In this document: piece after piece, positions 23,837-32,584 of the stretch | Position numbering within the stretch: the first letter of the stretch is position 1 | How the letters are laid out: each line of letters opens with the position of its first letter | Assembly (NCBI GenBank): GCA_038117265.1 | Contig: JAYOFO010000020.1 | Span: forward strand, 1 to 36,764 | DNA from: JAYPUG01 sp038117265 | Lineage (GTDB): Bacteria; Pseudomonadota; Alphaproteobacteria; UBA6615 | Length of the DNA stretch: 36,764 nt | Reading direction: 5' to 3' | Notes under the pieces: generated by a model | Told to the model about the DNA's origin: nothing | What the model saw: only the letters and a program-made list of their open reading frames with translations | Databases searched by the model: none | Translations under genes and position numbers: made by a program

Positions 23837-25002
23837 GTATGGACCTTCGGGCCGGCCGCGAGCATCTTTGCGATCAGCTCTGCATAGTTGCCGCTGGCGC
23901 CTGCGGGCAGCTTGTCTTGCGCGGCCGATGCCGTCGGACGATCCGGCGACAGCAGCGCTTGCAGTTGCGTTTCGATCTCGTGCCGGTTCGTGGCGACGGG
24001 CGTCAGTCCTGCGGCGGTCGTGGGCAGCCAGCTCCGCTCGCTGTCGCGTGGCAGGATCGACAGCGTCGGTTTTCCAAGCAGGTATGCCTCGACCAGCAGC
24101 ATCGTCGTCATGCCGACGACCAGGTCGGCGCACCAGACAAGCGGCAACGGGTCGCCGCCCAGGCTGATATGGTCGATCCGGGGCCGCAGTTCGGCGTAGT
24201 CGTCCGGGTCGTTGCCGGGATGCAGGCGAAGCACCGTATAGGGGCGCGGCTCGATCCCTGCCAGCCCGTCGAGAAGTTCCTGGAGGACGATCGTTGTGCG
24301 GTCGTCGCTGGACCCGTCGCCGTGCAGGGTGTAGTCGCCCGCCTTGCGGCTGGCGGCCGGGTTCAGGCGGTCGATTCCCTCAGCCAGGAAGGCGACGACG
24401 GGGACATTTGCGCCCGCGCCGGGCAGCTGGGCTTCGCGCAGCGGTCCGCGATCTGCGCACTCGAACGCCGCGCGCCGCGCGCGCACGACATCGTAGTGGG
24501 GATGCCCGCACACGGTTATCCGTTCGCCGGGAACGCCGATCTCCCGATAGGCCGCAGCCGTCGCCTCGTCGGGGACCGCCAGATGGTCGGCGATGTGGGC
24601 GAGCGGCCGGTCGGTCCGGCCCCGGAAACGTCGCTCGGCGTTGGTGATCATGTCGATGGCAGCGAGCGAGGGGACACCGCGTCGGCGTGCCGCTTCGATG
24701 AATTGCAGGCTGGAGCTGTCCGGCTGTTCCGATGTGCCTGTCACCAGGAGGCGCGGCGTGCATGCATCCAGGGTCGCGTCCGCGTCACCGTCGAACCGCG
24801 TGAAGTCGATGCCGCGCGCGCCCAGATAGGCGTCGAGCCGCGCGTCGGCGTACAGCCCGGCGCGGACATTCGTCTCGGCGAGCAGGGACGGGAACGGGGC
24901 GAGGATGTTCGCGCCGCCCGGGTCCTCGGCAAACAGCAGGACATCCTGGCGCGCGGCGCTGGCCGGCGCGCCCCGCGAATCCGCCGGTGCGAACGTTTCC
25001 AC
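23830..25002 (-). CDS. GT-B-like protein of glycan loci, function uncertain
   Basis: A 390-residue protein. The start region QDVLLFAEDPGGANILAPF resembles the first strand and loop of GT-B proteins. The C-terminal half has YTVLRLHPGNDPDDYAEL and LVVGMTTMLLVEAYLLGKPT, matching the donor-site patterns of GT-B/UDP-sugar 2-epimerase-like folds. In the middle, VPDEATAAAYREIGVPGERI and VCGHPHYD look like the domain linker. It may be a glycosyltransferase or an enzyme that acts on a sugar nucleotide; I cannot tell which. Start is uncertain: GTG at 25002 has AGG six bases upstream, while TTG at 25008 would overlap the previous stop as TTGA. The open frame to 25440 is a read-over of the Gfo/Idh gene. 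Confidence 0.65.
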   Translation of the reverse strand: METFAPADSRGAPASAARQDVLLFAEDPGGANILAPFPSLLAETNVRAGLYADARLDAYLGARGIDFTRFDGDADATLDACTPRLLVTGTSEQPDSSSLQFIEAARRRGVPSLAAIDMITNAERRFRGRTDRPLAHIADHLAVPDEATAAAYREIGVPGERITVCGHPHYDVVRARRAAFECADRGPLREAQLPGAGANVPVVAFLAEGIDRLNPAASRKAGDYTLHGDGSSDDRTTIVLQELLDGLAGIEPRPYTVLRLHPGNDPDDYAELRPRIDHISLGGDPLPLVWCADLVVGMTTMLLVEAYLLGKPTLSILPRDSERSWLPTTAAGLTPVATNRHEIETQLQALLSPDRPTASAAQDKLPAGASGNYAELIAKMLAAGPKVHTC

Positions 25003-25004
25003 GG

Positions 25005-25979
25005 TCAACCTGGCGCGCCCTCCGGGCGGGTGCCCGGCATGTTGATTGCGCGCAGTATGGCGCCGCACAGCTTCTGGCTGGCGCACTCGTGTGCCAGCTG
25101 TTGCCCGGCGGCATCGGGGCTGCGCGTCAAATGCACGAGTCGTTCCATCGTTCGTTCGAGCAGCGGCTCTTCTTCCATGGCGTAGCGCGCGCGCGTCTGG
25201 AGGACGTCGAAGCCGCTGTAGGCGGGATGCGGTCCGGGCGTGCTGACGTCCAGATACTCGGGGCTTTCTGCGAGCCGGATGCGGGCCTGCGCGCAGTAAA
25301 CGGTGAGTTCCCACACATAATGGGCGTCGGCGGGAAGCGGGACGAAGGTCGCATTCATGCGCCGGGTATCGTCCTGCAGTTCGATCATGTGTCCGCCGGC
25401 AATGTTCGCGGCGCCCGCGACGGACCAGTTCCCCCACCACAGCTGGAACAGGTCGATCATGTGGGTGGCGGCATGTTCGGCGTCGCCGGAATAGACGAAG
25501 GTCGCCGCCAGGGGGGCGCCGAGCTCGCCGGCCCCGATCAGGCGTGCAACCTCGGCGATGGCCGAATGCAGGCGCCGCGGATAGTCGACAAGAATCGGAA
25601 TGCCCCGCTCCCGGGCCAGGCGGAGGAGGTCGTCGGCCGCGTCCGGGTCTCGCGCCAGGGGCTTTTCGACCAGAACCCCCTTCGGACGGCGCGCGATGGC
25701 GTCATGGGCATCGCGTGCATGGTTCTCGTCAGGCGTGGCGACGAAGATCAGGTCCCAATCCTGCGCCAGCCAGGCGTCGCGATCGCGCGGGGTCTCGCGG
25801 CAATGCCATTTCTGTTCCGCGGCCGCACTGCGCGCCGGATCCCGGTCGTAGAACCCCCCGAGCTCGAGATCGGCAGATTTGCAAACGGCGTGGGCGAGGC
25901 TGAGGACATGGGGCGCGCCTGGAGCATCGAACCCTTGCGCCATCCGGCCGGCTCCCATGATCCCGACGCGCAGCGTCAT
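25005..25979 (-). CDS. Gfo/Idh/MocA-family oxidoreductase
   Basis: A 324-residue NAD(P)-dependent sugar oxidoreductase-type protein. Motifs are GIMGAGRMAQG (residues 6-16), the dinucleotide loop; IFVATPDENHARD; and VLVEKPLARDPDA with the family lysine (Lys106). DAEHAATHMIDLFQLWWGNW supplies candidate catalytic residues. Its ATG overlaps the SpsF-like gene stop (ATGA). Together with the adjacent cytidylyltransferase-like enzyme, aminotransferase and radical SAM protein it forms a second sugar-modification block. It is only distantly like the Gfo/Idh protein at 12051-13148. Substrate unknown. Confidence 0.85.
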   Translation of the reverse strand: MTLRVGIMGAGRMAQGFDAPGAPHVLSLAHAVCKSADLELGGFYDRDPARSAAAEQKWHCRETPRDRDAWLAQDWDLIFVATPDENHARDAHDAIARRPKGVLVEKPLARDPDAADDLLRLARERGIPILVDYPRRLHSAIAEVARLIGAGELGAPLAATFVYSGDAEHAATHMIDLFQLWWGNWSVAGAANIAGGHMIELQDDTRRMNATFVPLPADAHYVWELTVYCAQARIRLAESPEYLDVSTPGPHPAYSGFDVLQTRARYAMEEEPLLERTMERLVHLTRSPDAAGQQLAHECASQKLCGAILRAINMPGTRPEGAPG

Positions 25980-26737
25980 GGGCGGACCTCGAGACCGCGC
26001 ACCCGCCGGCACGCATCTTCGAGATCGCGATGCGCGCGAACCCATTCGATGATTTCGCGGGCGCCGTAGTTTGCACAGCTGCGCGATACGTCTTCATGGA
26101 GCGCCCGCAGGAGCACGTAGTCTTCCTGGTAGTCGAGGGTCACGAGGAGGCCCTCCGCCCCCTCGGTCGCGGCATGGCGGATGAACCGCGGGTTCCAGTG
26201 GCGTGCGGCGTCCTCCCGGTAGAAGCCGAGCGATACGTGCTCGCGGTCATCGGGAGAGTCGGTTTCCGCGGCCAGCCGCGCGAGCGCGGATGCGGCGAAC
26301 ACCTGGACGTCCAGCCCTGCGGGCACTGCACGGTGAGGATCGGAGTTGCTGACATACGGGTGGGTGCCGGCCGTCTCGAGATACGCGGATATCGCTTCGT
26401 CGACGATCCCGGGATCGATCAGCGGGCAATCACCGGTGATCTCGACGCAAATGTCTGCAGCGCATTCGACGAGCGCGCCATGGACACGGCCCAGGACGTC
26501 GTCTTCGCTTCCGCGATGGACCGATGTGCCGAGGCTCTCTGCCAACTCCACGATTGGCGCGTCGCCCGGGTTCACGGTCGTTGCGACGACGATATCGTCG
26601 ACCTGACGTGCCCGCCGCAAACGTTCGATCAGGATCTGCAGCATGGGCTTCCCGCCCGCCGGCATCAGCACCTTTCCCGGCAGGCGCGACGACCCCATCC
26701 GGGCCTCGATCGTGGCGACGATGCGCGGTTTGCTCAT
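25976..26737 (-). CDS. SpsF-like cytidylyltransferase-family protein (copy 2)
   Basis: A 253-residue protein of the SpsF/CTP-transferase-3 family. The signature ATIEARMGSSRLPGKVLMP (residues 8-26) is the SpsF nucleotide loop (ARMGSxRLPGK), distinct from the NeuA ARGGSK loop. Other blocks are SEDDVLGRVHGALVE, ITGDCPLIDPGIVDEAI and DYQEDYVLLRALHED. In Bacillus spore-coat loci SpsF occurs beside a NeuB-like synthase, so it is thought to activate nonulosonate-type sugars, but biochemical proof is limited. It overlaps the aminotransferase stop (ATGA). A paralogue is at 31098-31826. With the NeuA-like gene there are three candidate nonulosonate-activating enzymes in the window. Confidence 0.82.
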   Translation of the reverse strand: MSKPRIVATIEARMGSSRLPGKVLMPAGGKPMLQILIERLRRARQVDDIVVATTVNPGDAPIVELAESLGTSVHRGSEDDVLGRVHGALVECAADICVEITGDCPLIDPGIVDEAISAYLETAGTHPYVSNSDPHRAVPAGLDVQVFAASALARLAAETDSPDDREHVSLGFYREDAARHWNPRFIRHAATEGAEGLLVTLDYQEDYVLLRALHEDVSRSCANYGAREIIEWVRAHRDLEDACRRVRGLEVRP

Positions 26738-28017
26738 TGCCCGTCGGTGTCCAGCCCGGCGAGCCGGTCGAGATTGTCGAACACCTTGCAAACCGCGGCG
26801 GCGACGGCCTCCATGTCCTCCGGGGGCAGGTCATAGGAGCAGATCGGGAATTCCAGGAGTTCGGACTCGAAAAGCCGCTCCGCGACCGGACACAGGCCGC
26901 GGGCATAGGAACGGTTCGTGAGGTTGAACGGAAACCCGTCCCGGCCGATGGCGATCCTTTTCTGGAAGAGGGGCAGAAGGTAGAGCGGCCGCACATAGCC
27001 CTCCGACATCGGCACGCCCTCAGCCTGCAGGGCTTTGGCGACCGTGCGCCGTGGTATGCCGGTGTCGGCTTCCGAGTAGCGGGCCGACCACACGTAGTAG
27101 ACGTGCCGGCAGTCGTCGCGCACCGCCGGTGCGGTCAGCCCCGGACAGGCGGCCACGGCGGCGGACAGGCTGTTTGCGCGGGCCTCGCGCCCCTCGACGA
27201 GGCGATCGAGCTTCGTCAACTGGACGCGGCCGACGGCCGCACTCATTTCGGTCATCCGGAAATTGAACCCGACGAGGTTTGCAATCTGCTCAAGGCCGAG
27301 CGGCTCGACGATGTTCTCGCCATGGTTCCGGATCGCGCGCAGGCGCAGCGCAAGGTCGTCGTCATCGGTCACGCACATGCCGCCTTCGCCGGTGTGGACA
27401 TGCTTGTGATAGTTGTGGCTGAAGACGCCGATGTGGCCGACGGTGCCCGCGAACCTGTCACCCTCGCGCGCCAGGGGTGCCTGGGCGGCGTCTTCGATCA
27501 GGTAGATGCCGTGCGCGTCGGCCAGCGCGCGCAGCGCGGCCAGTTCCGCGGGGTGGCCGAACAGGTCGACGACCAGGATGGCGCGGGTGCGCGGTGTCAG
27601 CGCGGCCGCGACTTTTGCGGGGTCCAGGCAGAACGTATCGGGCTCGATGTCGACAAACACGGGAATCCCGCCATAGACGAGCGGCGCCATGGCCGTTGCC
27701 GACATGGTGGTTGGCGGCACGATGACCTCGTCGCCCGGTCCGAGGCCGATCGCGCCCATCGCGGAGATCAGGCCCGAGGTGTTCGAGTTGACGGTGATCG
27801 CGTGACGCACGCCGAACCGTTCCCGCCAGTCGGCCTCGAAGGCGCGAATTTCGGCCCCGCCGTCGAACTCGTCGCACCATTCGCCGATGAACCCCGACAA
27901 CTGCCCCGACCGGACGACACGCGCAACGGCGTCCGCCTCCTCGTCGCCGACGGAAATATAGGCATCGAGTGCCCGATCGATGACGGGCGTGCCGCCCAGG
28001 ATCGCCAGTTCGCTCAT
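26734..28017 (-). CDS. DegT/DnrJ/EryC1/StrS-family aminotransferase (AHBA-synthase-like class)
   Basis: A 427-residue PLP-dependent sugar aminotransferase. The PLP lysine lies in HNYHKHVHTGEGGMCVT (Lys205), the PLP-ring aspartate in LIEDAAQAPLA (Asp176), and NSNTSGLISAMGAI is the phosphate-binding loop. C-terminal blocks NFRMTEMSAAVGRVQL and PRRTVAKALQAEGVP also match the family. N-x-x-x-K-H in place of F-x-x-x-K-x is a mild variation. It transfers an amino group (from glutamate) to a keto-sugar nucleotide. It couples by ATGA on both sides. A different member, the PseC-like enzyme, is at 34375-35571. Amino sugars made here could feed the formyltransferase a few genes downstream. Confidence 0.88.
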   Translation of the reverse strand: MSELAILGGTPVIDRALDAYISVGDEEADAVARVVRSGQLSGFIGEWCDEFDGGAEIRAFEADWRERFGVRHAITVNSNTSGLISAMGAIGLGPGDEVIVPPTTMSATAMAPLVYGGIPVFVDIEPDTFCLDPAKVAAALTPRTRAILVVDLFGHPAELAALRALADAHGIYLIEDAAQAPLAREGDRFAGTVGHIGVFSHNYHKHVHTGEGGMCVTDDDDLALRLRAIRNHGENIVEPLGLEQIANLVGFNFRMTEMSAAVGRVQLTKLDRLVEGREARANSLSAAVAACPGLTAPAVRDDCRHVYYVWSARYSEADTGIPRRTVAKALQAEGVPMSEGYVRPLYLLPLFQKRIAIGRDGFPFNLTNRSYARGLCPVAERLFESELLEFPICSYDLPPEDMEAVAAAVCKVFDNLDRLAGLDTDGQ

Positions 28018-28997
28018 ATGTCGGGATTGGCCGGCAGGGACCCGGCCTCCTCTACGGTCGTCACGGTTTGGGGGGACTCATCGGCCTTGGGGATCAGGAA
28101 CTTGTTGCCCGTGACGAAGGCGCAGTTCGCGCACAATGGATGGAACGTTCGCGCGGCGAAGTCCGCTCTGAACTTCGTGAACGCCTCGCCGTTCCAGATG
28201 TCATCGAGCGGTGTGTCCATGACGTTGCCGATCACGCACCGGCTGGTCAGGTCGAAGCAGCACGGAACGACGCTTCCGTCGGCGCGGATGCTCAGGGTCT
28301 CGCTCAGGAGCGAACAGCGCGGCGTGAAGTTTCTGCCCGGCACCTCGTGCAACAGGTCATAGCCCTCGAAAGTCAGTTCGGCCGGCCAGTGCATCGCCCA
28401 GGTGGTCTTGAATACGATGTCCGAACGCACGCTCTGGAGCGCGCGCTCCAGATAGGCGGGGATCGGTGCCTCCTGGCCCGGCGTGTAATCCTCGAGTGAC
28501 TGGAACTGGGTCGTGCTGACACAGACCTCGAGGTTCGCGCCCAGGCGCCGGTTGGTCTCGACAAGTCCGATGATGGTGTCGCGGACATGGGTGAACTTTG
28601 CGCGCCGCCGAACGGCATCGTTGGCCTCGGGGCTGTCCGCATCGATCGAGAACTCGATCGAATCGAGCCCCGAACGCACGATCGCCTCGAAGTCGCTCTC
28701 GCGCACGAGCATCCCGTTGCTCACGGTTTTTACATGCGGAATCCCGAGCGCCTTGACCTTCCCGGCCATTTCGAGGAAGCGCTTGTTCAGGAAGGGCTCG
28801 CCGCCGTGATAGAGCACCGCGACGCGCAGTCCGGGCATGTGCGCGGCCAGTTGTTCGAGCACACGTTCGAAAACGTCGGGCTTCATGATCGTGCGCGCCA
28901 TGTCGAACACGCCTGTCGGGCAGTGCGTGCAACGCAGGTTGCAGGCGCTCGCCGGCTCGATCCGGACGACTTCGGGGAATGGCGTTGGTGTGGTCAT
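28014..28997 (-). CDS. Radical SAM/SPASM-domain protein
   Basis: A 327-residue radical SAM enzyme. The 4Fe-4S site is CNLRCTHC (Cys19, Cys23, Cys26), and YHGGEPFLNKRFLEM is the SAM-binding GGE block. The C-terminal part has a SPASM-like cysteine set: PRCSLLSET, VVPCCFDL, SRCVIGN, and LCANCAF near residues 295-305, likely holding an auxiliary cluster. Radical SAM proteins in glycan loci can epimerise, dehydrate or deaminate sugars (DesII-like deaminases are known), but most are uncharacterised. Being between pseI and the DegT aminotransferase, both by ATGA overlap, it probably acts on a sugar nucleotide or nonulosonate. The reaction is unknown. Confidence 0.87.
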   Translation of the reverse strand: MTTPTPFPEVVRIEPASACNLRCTHCPTGVFDMARTIMKPDVFERVLEQLAAHMPGLRVAVLYHGGEPFLNKRFLEMAGKVKALGIPHVKTVSNGMLVRESDFEAIVRSGLDSIEFSIDADSPEANDAVRRRAKFTHVRDTIIGLVETNRRLGANLEVCVSTTQFQSLEDYTPGQEAPIPAYLERALQSVRSDIVFKTTWAMHWPAELTFEGYDLLHEVPGRNFTPRCSLLSETLSIRADGSVVPCCFDLTSRCVIGNVMDTPLDDIWNGEAFTKFRADFAARTFHPLCANCAFVTGNKFLIPKADESPQTVTTVEEAGSLPANPDI

Positions 28998-30073
28998 GCG
29001 CCCTCGGTTTGTCCGTCGGCAGGGTTCGCGGAGATCAGGTCCTCCGACAAGGGGGTGCCCCGCGCGATCGCGGTTGCGGCGTGGCGGCCCAGGACCTCGG
29101 GAAGCCGCTTGGGCGGCAGCCCGTATCCCGGCCGGATGGACCGTACATTGTCCTCGGTCAGGGCCTCGCCGGCGGCGATGTCACGGACCGCGTACAGCGA
29201 GCGGCGGAACATGACGTTCGCCTGCTCGCTGTCGGCGAACCCGTAATCGTCGCTGCCGAGCGCGGCGTGGGCGGTGCGCACGCCCTCGACCAGCCGCGCG
29301 AGCTCGCCGGGCTCCAGCGAGAAGCCGGCATCCGGACCGCCATCGGATCGTGCCAGGGTCACATGCTTTTCGATCAGGCAGGCGCCCAGCGCGACCGCGG
29401 CGACCGCGACGTCGGTGCCCAGCGTGTGGTCCGATAGCCCGACGGGGCAGTCGAATCGTTCGGCCAGCCGGCCGATCATGCGCAGGTTCGCCTCCGCAAC
29501 CGGGGTTGGATATCCGGAAATGCAGTGAAGCAGGATGACGTCCGCGGCGCCGGCATCGCGTGCCGTCTCGATCGCCTCGCCGGTCTCGTCGAGATTGGCC
29601 ATGCCGGTCGAAATGATCATCGGCCGGCCGCTGCGCGCGGCCCGGCGGATCAGCGGCAGGTCGACGATCTCGAAGGAGGCGATCTTGTAGGCCGGTGCGT
29701 CGAGCCCCTCCAGCAGGTCGACGGCGCTCGCGTCGAAGGGCGAGCTCAGCGCGATCAGGCCCCTTGCGCGCGCCCGTTCGAACAGCGCTGCGTGCCAGTC
29801 CCAGGGCGTGTGCGCCTCTTCGTACAGCTCGTGCAGCGTCCGCCCTGCCCACGGTCCGTCGGGAATCGTGAAGCCGGGGCCGTCATGGTCGATGGTGATC
29901 GTGTCGGCGGTATAGGTCTGCAGCTTGACCGCATCCACGCCGGCATCGGCCGCGGCATCGACGAGACGCAGGGCGCGCGCAAGCTCGCCATTGTGGTTGC
30001 CCGAAAGCTCGGCGATGACGAAGGGGGGTGCGCCCGGCCCGATCGGCCGGCCGGCGATCTCAACGCTTTTCAT
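28994..30073 (-). CDS. pseI: Pseudaminic acid synthase
   Basis: A 359-residue PEP-dependent synthase of the NeuB family. The N-terminal barrel has AELSGNHNGEL, DAVKLQTYTADTITID, SSPFDASAVDLLE, YKIASFEIVDLPLI, LLHCISGYPTP, GLSDHT and IEKHVTL. PWAGRTLHELYEEAHTPWDW is typical of PseI rather than NeuB. Residues about 295-355 form the SAF domain (RRSLYAVRDIAAGEALTEDN). It should join PEP to 6-deoxy-AltdiNAc to make pseudaminic acid. The ATG is inside the end of the upstream acetyltransferase gene (14-base overlap), and the long frame to 30292 is only antisense/overlap reading. The second synthase in the window (10442-12031) is clearly different. Confidence 0.9.
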   Translation of the reverse strand: MKSVEIAGRPIGPGAPPFVIAELSGNHNGELARALRLVDAAADAGVDAVKLQTYTADTITIDHDGPGFTIPDGPWAGRTLHELYEEAHTPWDWHAALFERARARGLIALSSPFDASAVDLLEGLDAPAYKIASFEIVDLPLIRRAARSGRPMIISTGMANLDETGEAIETARDAGAADVILLHCISGYPTPVAEANLRMIGRLAERFDCPVGLSDHTLGTDVAVAAVALGACLIEKHVTLARSDGGPDAGFSLEPGELARLVEGVRTAHAALGSDDYGFADSEQANVMFRRSLYAVRDIAAGEALTEDNVRSIRPGYGLPPKRLPEVLGRHAATAIARGTPLSEDLISANPADGQTEGA

Positions 30074-30464
30074 AGGTGTTCTGGATGTGGACGAAGCCGA
30101 GCGCGCGGAAGAACTCGATCGAACTCGTGTTGGCCGGGTTGATGTTGGCGAGGTAGCGCTCGCGCGGGCAGGCCTGCATGAGCAACTCGATGGCGCGCGT
30201 GCCGTAGCCGTTGCCGCGATGGTCGCGCAGGATGAAAACGCCGATCTCGCTCGTCTTCGACAGATAGATCGCGCCGACGAACGTGTCGTCATCCTGGATC
30301 AGATACCACGCGTCGTAGGGGCGCGAGGCGATGAAGGCGAGATGGGCATCCCAGTCCGGCAGGCCGCGATGGCTGATGTTGACCTCGGGCGTGCGCTCTT
30401 CCATCAGCCGGAACAGCAGCTTCGGCGCCTCTTGCGGCACATCGTACACGTCGATCAGCTTCAC
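30060..30464 (-). CDS. GNAT N-acetyltransferase (PseH position)
   Basis: A small 134-residue GNAT acetyltransferase. The acetyl-CoA loop is DHRGNGYGTRAIELLM (RGNGYG at 83-88), preceded by the strand EIGVFIL, and the C-terminal block INPANTSSIEFFRALGF is standard. In pse operons PseH acetylates the 4-amino group of the PseC product; between the methylase and pseI this gene is the natural PseH candidate, but it is shorter than most PseH proteins. The start is a GTG overlapping the upstream stop as GTGA; all longer readings only cover the methylase gene. An ATG at codon 21 is possible but would remove the first strand. Confidence 0.8.
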   Translation of the reverse strand: MKLIDVYDVPQEAPKLLFRLMEERTPEVNISHRGLPDWDAHLAFIASRPYDAWYLIQDDDTFVGAIYLSKTSEIGVFILRDHRGNGYGTRAIELLMQACPRERYLANINPANTSSIEFFRALGFVHIQNTYEKR

Positions 30465-31084
30465 TTGCGGAACACCCACCAGGTGAGATTGTCGAGACCG
30501 GTCAGGCGTTTCCACGCGAAGCCGTAGGCGACGGTCTGCATTCCGGGGAACAGGTCGAGCCAGTATCCGCCGAAGTCCCGCTTGAACAGCCGCTCGTTGT
30601 GGCCGCGGTACGAGATTTCCTCCGGCGTGTCCGAGAAGTACTCGATGCACACGATGTATCGTGCGGCGACCCGGTGGATCTCGCGGCAGGACGCTTCCAG
30701 ATCATCGGGATGGATGTGGATCAGGACGCCGCTCGTGAATGCGAGGTCGACGGCCCCGTCCGCCAGATCGATCGATGCGGCGAACCCGTCGCGCACGTTC
30801 GCGGTGGGCACCACCCCCTCGTCGACCAGGGTCCGGCGCGCCTTCTCGTTTGGCTCGACGGCGAAGAATTCGGCGTCGGTAAGCTGGCGCAGCGCCCGCA
30901 GATTGTTCCCGATGTTGGCGCCCACCTCCAGGATCGATCGTGGCGGGGCACCGGTCAGGCTGGCCATGATCGGCGCCCACATGGCGACGCGGGCGCGCAG
31001 GTGCGCCGCTTCGCTGGTGTTGCGGTCGGTGTAGGCGTTGCCGAAATCGCCGCGCCAGAATTTGAGTTGATCGGTTTCCTGCAT
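30461..31084 (-). CDS. Pseudaminic acid biosynthesis-associated methylase
   Basis: A 207-residue SAM methyltransferase. The start LKFWRGDFGNAYTDRN is the tell-tale opening of the pse-locus methylase family. Motif I is LEVGANIGNN (residues 52-61), the acidic end of beta-2 is VEPNE, and the post-motifs are FTSGVLIHIHPDDL and YIVCIEYFSDTPEEISYRGH. Family members lie in pseudaminic acid loci and probably methylate the sugar or an intermediate; the exact target is not well defined. It sits between the SpsF-like gene (13 bases away) and the GNAT gene (GTGA overlap). Confidence 0.87.
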   Translation of the reverse strand: MQETDQLKFWRGDFGNAYTDRNTSEAAHLRARVAMWAPIMASLTGAPPRSILEVGANIGNNLRALRQLTDAEFFAVEPNEKARRTLVDEGVVPTANVRDGFAASIDLADGAVDLAFTSGVLIHIHPDDLEASCREIHRVAARYIVCIEYFSDTPEEISYRGHNERLFKRDFGGYWLDLFPGMQTVAYGFAWKRLTGLDNLTWWVFRK

Positions 31085-31097
31085 GGCGGCTGCTTTC

Positions 31098-31826
31098 TCA
31101 GACGGCGGAAGGGTGGCGGTGCGCGTTCAGGGCCGAGATCTCCGGATGTGCTTCGATCACGGAGAGGATTTCGGCGAAGGGCGCGATATGGGGCGGCGGC
31201 GGGAGTTGTGCGAACAACGCCTCGAAGAAGGCATAGTCTTCCGGGAAATCGAGGGTCCACCGGTGGCGCGCCAGCGCATCGTCGGGTCCCGGGAAATGGG
31301 CGCGCGAAACGGACGGGTCGCGGCGCAGCCAGGGGGTGACGTGCTCGCGGTCTTCCGTGGCCGTGGCTGCCTCGTGCGCGCGCTCAAGCGCGGCGCGGGT
31401 GAACGCCTCGCAATCGAGACCGTGCGGCCAGCGGCGCGGCATGTTGTTGCACGCATAGTCCGCGTCGGCAGCCGCGCGCGCGCGCAGCACGTCGGCGCAA
31501 ACACCCGGATCGATGACCGGGCAGTCGCTGGTGACGCGCATGACGATGTCGGCCCCGAGGGTGTGCGCCGCGTCGAGATAGCGGGCGAGGACGTCGTGCT
31601 CCGATCCGCGTGTCACGCGCGCGCCGCAGCGTTCGGCCTCTTCGGCAATGGGCGCGCACGACCCGTCATCGGGGATCGCACAGCAGACCATGTCGGCGCC
31701 CGCGATCGCGGCACAGCGCGTCAGGACGTGGTGCAGAACCGTCTCGCCGGCGAGTGGCAACAGGACCTTGCCCGGCAGCCTGGTCGAGGCCATGCGGGCC
31801 TGTACGATGATCGCGGTCGAGGCCAT
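31098..31826 (-). CDS. SpsF-like cytidylyltransferase-family protein (copy 1)
   Basis: A 242-residue protein with the SpsF loop IIVQARMASTRLPGKVLLP (residues 6-24). Other family blocks are LARYLDAAHTLGADIVMRV, TSDCPVIDPGVCADV, MPRRWPHGLDCEAFTR and TLDFPEDYAFFEALFAQL. It stands in the place a PseF gene would occupy, but the usual NeuA/PseF loop A-R-G-G-S-K is absent. It may therefore be an SpsF-type replacement for CMP-pseudaminate synthesis. It overlaps the HisF-like gene by one base (TGATG). The 648-residue frame over this and upstream genes is not a fusion: the upstream 400 residues are off-frame reading of the HisF and HisH genes. Confidence 0.83.
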   Translation of the reverse strand: MASTAIIVQARMASTRLPGKVLLPLAGETVLHHVLTRCAAIAGADMVCCAIPDDGSCAPIAEEAERCGARVTRGSEHDVLARYLDAAHTLGADIVMRVTSDCPVIDPGVCADVLRARAAADADYACNNMPRRWPHGLDCEAFTRAALERAHEAATATEDREHVTPWLRRDPSVSRAHFPGPDDALARHRWTLDFPEDYAFFEALFAQLPPPPHIAPFAEILSVIEAHPEISALNAHRHPSAV

Positions 31827-32584
31827 CAGTGCCGAACGGGAATACCGCGCTCGCCCAGGTGGCGCTTGGCCTCCCTGGGCGTCATTTCGGTGAAATGGAA
31901 GATGCTGGCCGCGGCGACGGCGTCGGCCCCGCCCTCCTTGATGGCGTCGGCCAGGTGCTCGTAGGACCCGGCTCCCCCGGACGCGATCACGGGAATCCCC
32001 ACCGCATCGCTGACGGCGCGGATCATCTCGATGTCGTAGCCGCCCATGGTGCCGTCGCGCTCGACGGATCCGAGCAATATCTCTCCAGCTCCCCGGCTCT
32101 CCGCCTCGCGTGCCCATTCGACCGGGTCGCGGCCCGATGGCTGTTTCCCGCAATGGGTCACGACCTCGGCCGTGCCATCGGGCGCGCGGCGAAAGTCGAT
32201 CGACAGGGTGATGCACTGGCTGCCGAACATGTCGGCGCCGTCCGAGATCAGCCCCGGGTCGGCGACCGCCGCGGTGTTGATGGCGACCTTGTCGGCACCC
32301 ACCCAAAGCAGCTCGCGAATGTCCTCGACCGTGCGCACGCCGCCGCCGACCGTCAGCGGCATGAAGCATTCGTCGGCGAGTTCGTCGATCTGCTGGAAAT
32401 CGGGCCGCGCGCCGCTCGGGGTGGCCGCGATGTCCAGGAAGACGAGCTCGTCCACCTGGCGCATGTTGTAGACCTTGACCGCCTGCATCGCGGTGCCGAC
32501 GCGCCGCCAGGAATCGAAGCCGATCCCCTTCACCAGCCCGACTTCCTTGAACAGCAATGTCGGCATGATCCGGTGCTTCAGCAT
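31826..32584 (-). CDS. HisF-like protein, ammonia-accepting partner in acetamidino sugar synthesis
   Basis: A 252-residue TIM-barrel protein that aligns with HisF from its first residue: MLKHRIMPTLLFKEVGLVKG corresponds to the HisF N-terminus, ELVFLDIAAT, LTVGGGVRTVEDI, ITLSID (Asp130), RGAGEILLGSVERDG, VIASGGAG and AAASIFHF follow. The catalytic general acid/base Asp11 of histidine-pathway HisF is Leu11 here, while Asp130 is kept. This fits the WbpG/HisH2/HisF2 set, in which HisF-like proteins channel ammonia rather than cyclise the histidine precursor. It overlaps the HisH-like stop by seven bases (ATGCTGA). Loss of Asp11 should be confirmed against the amidotransferase-associated HisF family. 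Confidence 0.87.
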   Translation of the reverse strand: MLKHRIMPTLLFKEVGLVKGIGFDSWRRVGTAMQAVKVYNMRQVDELVFLDIAATPSGARPDFQQIDELADECFMPLTVGGGVRTVEDIRELLWVGADKVAINTAAVADPGLISDGADMFGSQCITLSIDFRRAPDGTAEVVTHCGKQPSGRDPVEWAREAESRGAGEILLGSVERDGTMGGYDIEMIRAVSDAVGIPVIASGGAGSYEHLADAIKEGGADAVAAASIFHFTEMTPREAKRHLGERGIPVRH

